A stretch of DNA of 43,897 nt from Bacteroidota bacterium. GTDB taxonomy: Bacteria; Bacteroidota; Bacteroidia; Chitinophagales; Chitinophagaceae. Below are positions 42,136 through 43,897 of this stretch, one piece after another. How positions within the stretch are numbered: position 1 is the first letter of the stretch; each line of letters opens with the position of its first letter. A program made the position numbers and the translations under genes. Location of the stretch: contig JABDFW010000020.1 of assembly GCA_013286305.1 (NCBI GenBank), positions 1-43,897 on the forward strand, given 5' to 3'. A model generated the notes under the pieces. It did not search any database. It had not been told where the DNA came from and worked only from the letters and a program-made list of their open reading frames with translations.

Positions 42136-43839
42136 TTAATTTTTTAGAGCTGGCTTAAGCGCTTTTTCTGTTTGCTTTTTTTCCTGCGTTAATTCTGGTT
42201 TCATTCCGGCCGCCATTTGAATGGCGTTATAAGCATTTATAAAACCTGCGGTTGCGCAAAGGTCACTCATAGCTACATGTACATTAGTTCCCGGCTCTGT
42301 TATGGCAATTGTACTGTCTGAAATGTGCATGGCAGAGTTTTCTATGATATATTTTACCTGCCTGGCAGATAAACCCGGAAAATAAGAGCGTATCAGCGCC
42401 GCCACGCCTGTAACAATGGGGGCCGACATGCTGGTGCCTTGCTCAAACCCATATTGGTTGCCGCCGGGCAAGGTTGAATATATTTTTACACCAGGCGCGA
42501 ATATATCTACGCTTTGTTTGCCATAATTACTGAAATCGGCCACCATTTTACCATCACCAATATGAGGATCGCCGCTGGAGCCTACATTTATAAAATTCGA
42601 TGCTTTTGAATGGTATTCTTTAAGGTCGCAATTGGGAAAATTATCAACGGTGTCAACATCATGCGATTCATTACCTGATGCATGTACCAGTAATACATCT
42701 TTTGATTCGGCATATTTCACCGCTTCATCTACCCATCCTTTCTCGGGTGAAAAGCTTTTGCCAAAACTCATATTTATCACTTTCGCGCCATTATCTACAG
42801 CATACCTTATAGCCAAAGCAATATCCTTATCATATTCATCCCCTTCGGGTATGGCCCTTATCATCATTATCTGCACATGGTCTGCAATGCCGTTTATTCC
42901 AATGTTATTATCCCTTTGAGCAGCTATGATACCGGATACATGAGTACCGTGCAAAGGGGATGGGCCCATTATATCGGCATTGCCATAATACCGGTCGTTA
43001 AAGTCAAGATAATTGTCATTAATGATCTCTTTGCGGTAATCTTCGGGCTGCGTAGTTTTTTCCTGGATAGATTGCTTTTTACCATCAATATATTCATTCA
43101 GTTCATTAATAATATCTGCATTGGTTTCATCAGTTTGATTAGCGCCAAACATTTTTAAGCAGGTGATGTAACCGAGTTTTGCCTGTTTGCCTTTTGTAGT
43201 AGAAGGCTGGAATTTTTCCACATCATCATTGGTAAAAACATCCTTATTCATTTCCTGGCGAATTACCTGTTCATGTTTTTTAAACGCTTTACGGGTAATA
43301 TCAAGCAGGGCAAGTTCCATTTGTTCATCCCCCGATACATTCATTTGGCTTGCCGCCTTTTTCCACTCGCTGTATATCCATTTTTCAGTGTCGTTCAAAG
43401 AATCCGTATTAATTTCCTTGCCATCAAATTTGCATTTGTACCGGTAATAAAGCCGGCTTTTTTCATCAACATCTTTCTTAAGGTTGGCGCCGTTTTTATT
43501 ACCGAGGAAATTCCATCCATGCACATCGTCCACATAACCGTTACCGTCATCATCAATACCATTGCCGGGAATTTCCTTTGTATTGGTCCATAATACATTC
43601 TTAAGGTCTTCGTGTGTGGTGTCAATACCGGAGTCTATTACAGCCACAATAACTGTTTTTGCTTTTCTGCCCACCAAAAAATTATAAGCTTTCGTAAGGC
43701 TTATGCCATAAAAGCTGTCTTGCTTAAGGTCTGACAAATGCCAGCCCTTAAGATCATTTTGTGCAGAAGAAATGAAAGAAGCAAAGAGAAAGACTGCTAC
43801 AAAAAACAGGGATATTTTTTGTGTGACTATTTTTTTCAT
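42136..43839 (-). CDS. Secreted subtilisin-like serine protease (S8) with a large insertion
   Basis: The start at 43839 gives a signal peptide (MKKIVTQKISLFFVAVFLFA, SFISSAQ); an upstream ATG at 43881 adds 14 residues. The 567-residue product has the triad in order: VIVAVIDSGIDTTHEDLK (Asp69), PLHGTHVSGIIAAQ (His297), LLVHASGNES (oxyanion Asn) and QGTSMSAPIVTGVAALI (Ser470). Between Asp and His lie about 228 residues instead of the usual 35-70; the insert is charged and largely helical. No propeptide or C-terminal sorting domain is obvious; the tail is Lys-rich. Likely periplasmic or secreted protein turnover. Confidence 0.93.
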   Translation of the reverse strand: MKKIVTQKISLFFVAVFLFASFISSAQNDLKGWHLSDLKQDSFYGISLTKAYNFLVGRKAKTVIVAVIDSGIDTTHEDLKNVLWTNTKEIPGNGIDDDGNGYVDDVHGWNFLGNKNGANLKKDVDEKSRLYYRYKCKFDGKEINTDSLNDTEKWIYSEWKKAASQMNVSGDEQMELALLDITRKAFKKHEQVIRQEMNKDVFTNDDVEKFQPSTTKGKQAKLGYITCLKMFGANQTDETNADIINELNEYIDGKKQSIQEKTTQPEDYRKEIINDNYLDFNDRYYGNADIMGPSPLHGTHVSGIIAAQRDNNIGINGIADHVQIMMIRAIPEGDEYDKDIALAIRYAVDNGAKVINMSFGKSFSPEKGWVDEAVKYAESKDVLLVHASGNESHDVDTVDNFPNCDLKEYHSKASNFINVGSSGDPHIGDGKMVADFSNYGKQSVDIFAPGVKIYSTLPGGNQYGFEQGTSMSAPIVTGVAALIRSYFPGLSARQVKYIIENSAMHISDSTIAITEPGTNVHVAMSDLCATAGFINAYNAIQMAAGMKPELTQEKKQTEKALKPALKN

Positions 43840-43897
43840 ACAGGCCATCTGCAAATCTCGTATATGCATTTTACACCACATAAATTAACCGGCAATT

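Noticed and set aside
1-43897. CRISPR array, tRNA, rRNA or transposase
   Set aside because: No regularly spaced repeats with unique spacers, no tRNA-like or ribosomal RNA sequence, and no transposase-like translation was recognised on either strand. The repeats seen are single or paired.

Overview
The window looks like a piece of a Bacteroidota chromosome, most likely from the Chitinophagales. The evidence is the moderately AT-rich composition, secretion signals that end in Ala-Gln or a lipobox Cys, the scarcity of Shine-Dalgarno sequences, and typical families: DUF2723, DUF4251, DUF4349, TonB-dependent receptor with a carboxypeptidase-like N-terminal domain, 7TMR-DISM histidine kinase, and BlaI/M56 pair. 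I see no rRNA, tRNA, CRISPR array, transposase or prophage genes.

Layout. 1-1069: 5' part of a secreted CocE/NonD-type hydrolase running off the left edge. 1530-5227: an AT-rich accessory locus with a stand-alone SIR2-domain protein facing a three-gene operon (AIPR-family protein with a nuclease-like N-terminus, a 33-residue ORF overlapping its stop, and a small DNA-binding-like protein with one membrane helix). This is the best candidate for an uncharacterised defence system. 5228-6598: about 1.4 kb without a gene but rich in dispersed repeats, including two hairpins whose stems covary. 6599-9116: pfkA-pyk, the two key steps of lower glycolysis. 9737-17484: housekeeping and envelope genes (DUF4251, Gfo/Idh oxidoreductase, GNAT, thioredoxin-like, Nudix, lipoproteins, amidohydrolase, acetolactate decarboxylase). 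17819-19801: Kup potassium transporter. 19854-20754: an NTF2-like gene and its truncated paralogue separated by hairpin repeats. 20864-23503: secreted GH2 enzyme resembling exo-beta-glucosaminidases. 23533-26922: DUF2723 membrane glycosyltransferase-like protein. 27144-29108: NTF2-like protein and an alpha/beta-hydrolase-like protein with Asp at the nucleophile position. 29219-30920: M56 peptidase and BlaI-type repressor with two operator-like dyads in front of blaI. 31078-31395: thioredoxin.

31728-36433 is a signalling cluster: a stand-alone receiver protein, divergent from an operon of a GNAT-like protein, a 7TMR-DISM histidine kinase and a receiver-kinase hybrid whose receiver is a close paralogue of the stand-alone one. 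36451-43839 holds a secreted metallophosphoesterase, Hsp20, a small exported protein plus a TonB-dependent receptor, a DinB protein and a subtilase with a large insertion.

Most genes are in short operons or alone. The accessory signal is concentrated in 1.2-6.5 kb. The gene-poor gaps carry short inverted repeats and dispersed elements, several present twice in this window. Nothing here has been tested against a database; family names come from motifs I can read in the translations.
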